Source: Oribacterium sp. UBA3737 (GTDB taxonomy: Bacteria; Bacillota_A; Clostridia; Lachnospirales; Lachnospiraceae). From it: a stretch of DNA of 13,527 nucleotides. Below, piece after piece: positions 12,940-13,527 of the stretch (position 1 is the first letter of the stretch; the number at the start of each line of letters is the position of its first letter). Location of the stretch: the NCBI GenBank assembly GCA_002371295.1, contig DFGZ01000195.1, positions 1 to 13,527 of the forward strand, written 5' to 3'. A model generated the notes under the pieces. The model was not told where the DNA came from. It saw only the letters and a program-made list of their open reading frames with translations, and ran no database searches. The translations under genes were made by a program, and so were the position numbers.

Positions 12940-13527
12940 ATGAAAAGCAAATCAACAAATCAGGCCATCGGAAAAGGCCTTGTATATTTCATCCTTATAG
13001 TTTTCGCAGCGATCATGCTCATCCCATTCATCTGGATGATCACAGCGTCACTCAAGTTCAACAAGGATATCTTCGTTATTCCTTATCAGTGGTTCGGCTA
13101 CGAGCCCCAGTGGAGAAACTATCTTGACATCTGGACCAAGATCCCGCTCCTTACTTTCACAAAGAACACAGTAAAGCTCACACTGATCGTGACTTTCTTC
13201 CAGCTTCTTACATCAAGCTTCGCGGCATATGCATTTGCAAAGTTAAGATTCAGAGGAAGAGACTTCCTGTTCCTTGCATATGTTGCCACCATCGCGATTC
13301 CATGGCAGTCCTACATGGTTCCCCAGTTCCTCTTCATGAGAAGACTGGGCCTTGCAGACACGCACCTGTCCATCATCATACTTCAGGCCTTCACAGCCTT
13401 CGGTGTTTTCATGATGCGTCAGTTCTACGAGGGCATCCCCGATTCCCTCTGCGAGGCAGCCAGAATCGACGGCATGAGCGAGTATCAGATCTACATGAGC
13501 ATAATGCTTCCCCTTTCGAAGCCTGCG
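12940..13527 (+). CDS. ABC sugar transporter permease, MalG/UgpE-type (CUT1), 3' end outside window
   Basis: The first 196 codons of the second permease subunit run open to the right edge. It begins MKSKSTNQAIGKGLVYFILI, with TM1 about 11-36. It contains the typical IPFIWMITASLK, a further helix pair around LTLIVTFFQLLTSSFAAYAFAKL, and IPWQSYMVPQFLFMRRLGLADTHLSIII. The ABC permease loop CEAARIDGMSEYQIYMSIMLPLSKPA has EAA at 172-174. Relatives (COG0395 type) are about 275-300 residues, so roughly 80-100 residues lie beyond the window. AGGAGG (12925-12930) sits nine bases before ATG 12940. It pairs with the upstream permease to form the membrane channel. Confidence 0.95.
   Translation, partial: MKSKSTNQAIGKGLVYFILIVFAAIMLIPFIWMITASLKFNKDIFVIPYQWFGYEPQWRNYLDIWTKIPLLTFTKNTVKLTLIVTFFQLLTSSFAAYAFAKLRFRGRDFLFLAYVATIAIPWQSYMVPQFLFMRRLGLADTHLSIIILQAFTAFGVFMMRQFYEGIPDSLCEAARIDGMSEYQIYMSIMLPLSKPA

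Noticed and set aside
1..13527. CRISPR array, tRNA or rRNA genes, integrase or transposase
   Set aside because: No regularly spaced repeats, cloverleaf-like sequences, ribosomal signatures or DDE/tyrosine recombinase motifs were seen on either strand.

Overview
The window looks like a chromosomal segment of a Lachnospiraceae-type Firmicute (Butyrivibrio, Pseudobutyrivibrio or Roseburia-like). This is inferred from the low-to-moderate GC content, strong AGGAGG ribosome sites, a YesM/YesN-type two-component pair beside a CUT1 sugar ABC transporter, and accessory families common in that group (DUF3089, zinc-ribbon/YARHG, AAA-ATPase plus PD-(D/E)XK). No species can be named from the sequence alone.

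Left part (1 to about 2640) is an AT-rich field of gene debris and small genes. It holds a 5'-truncated DUF3089 alpha/beta-hydrolase whose nucleophile elbow carries an amber codon (166-738). A long hairpin terminator follows (833-880). Next are a small ribbon-helix-helix DNA-binding protein on the minus strand (1074-1289) with an iterated ATGTTAT array upstream, a headless beta-propeller fragment (1414-1926), a short secreted protein (2017-2433) and a 35-codon DUF4177-like tail (2503-2610).

Middle part (2661-6426) has two intact accessory genes, each closed by a good hairpin terminator. One is a membrane protein with an N-terminal zinc ribbon, a DUF2628-like membrane region and a YARHG domain. 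The other is an AAA-ATPase-like/PD-(D/E)XK protein of the PF09820/PF08011 type.

Right part (6455-13527) is a sugar-uptake locus. A histidine kinase and an AraC-type response regulator (29 nt apart, minus strand) are divergent from a lipoprotein solute-binding protein and two CUT1 permeases on the plus strand; the second permease runs off the window. The 449-bp divergent region holds two 20-bp direct repeats spaced 31 bp, which are candidate regulator sites, and a heavily structured 5' leader in front of the binding-protein gene. The expected circuit is that the kinase senses a carbohydrate or its binding protein and the regulator then activates the transporter operon. The substrate cannot be read from the sequence, and no ATPase subunit is visible, as is usual for CUT1 systems that share an MsmX-like ATPase.

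The most unusual signal is a two-hairpin RNA-like element that occurs twice, immediately upstream of the ribosome site of each permease gene (11813-11879 and 12842-12905). The copies share architecture and GAA loops, and show a compensatory A-T to G-C pair change. The second copy is flanked by a 12-bp direct repeat, and its precise removal would restore a normal operon junction.
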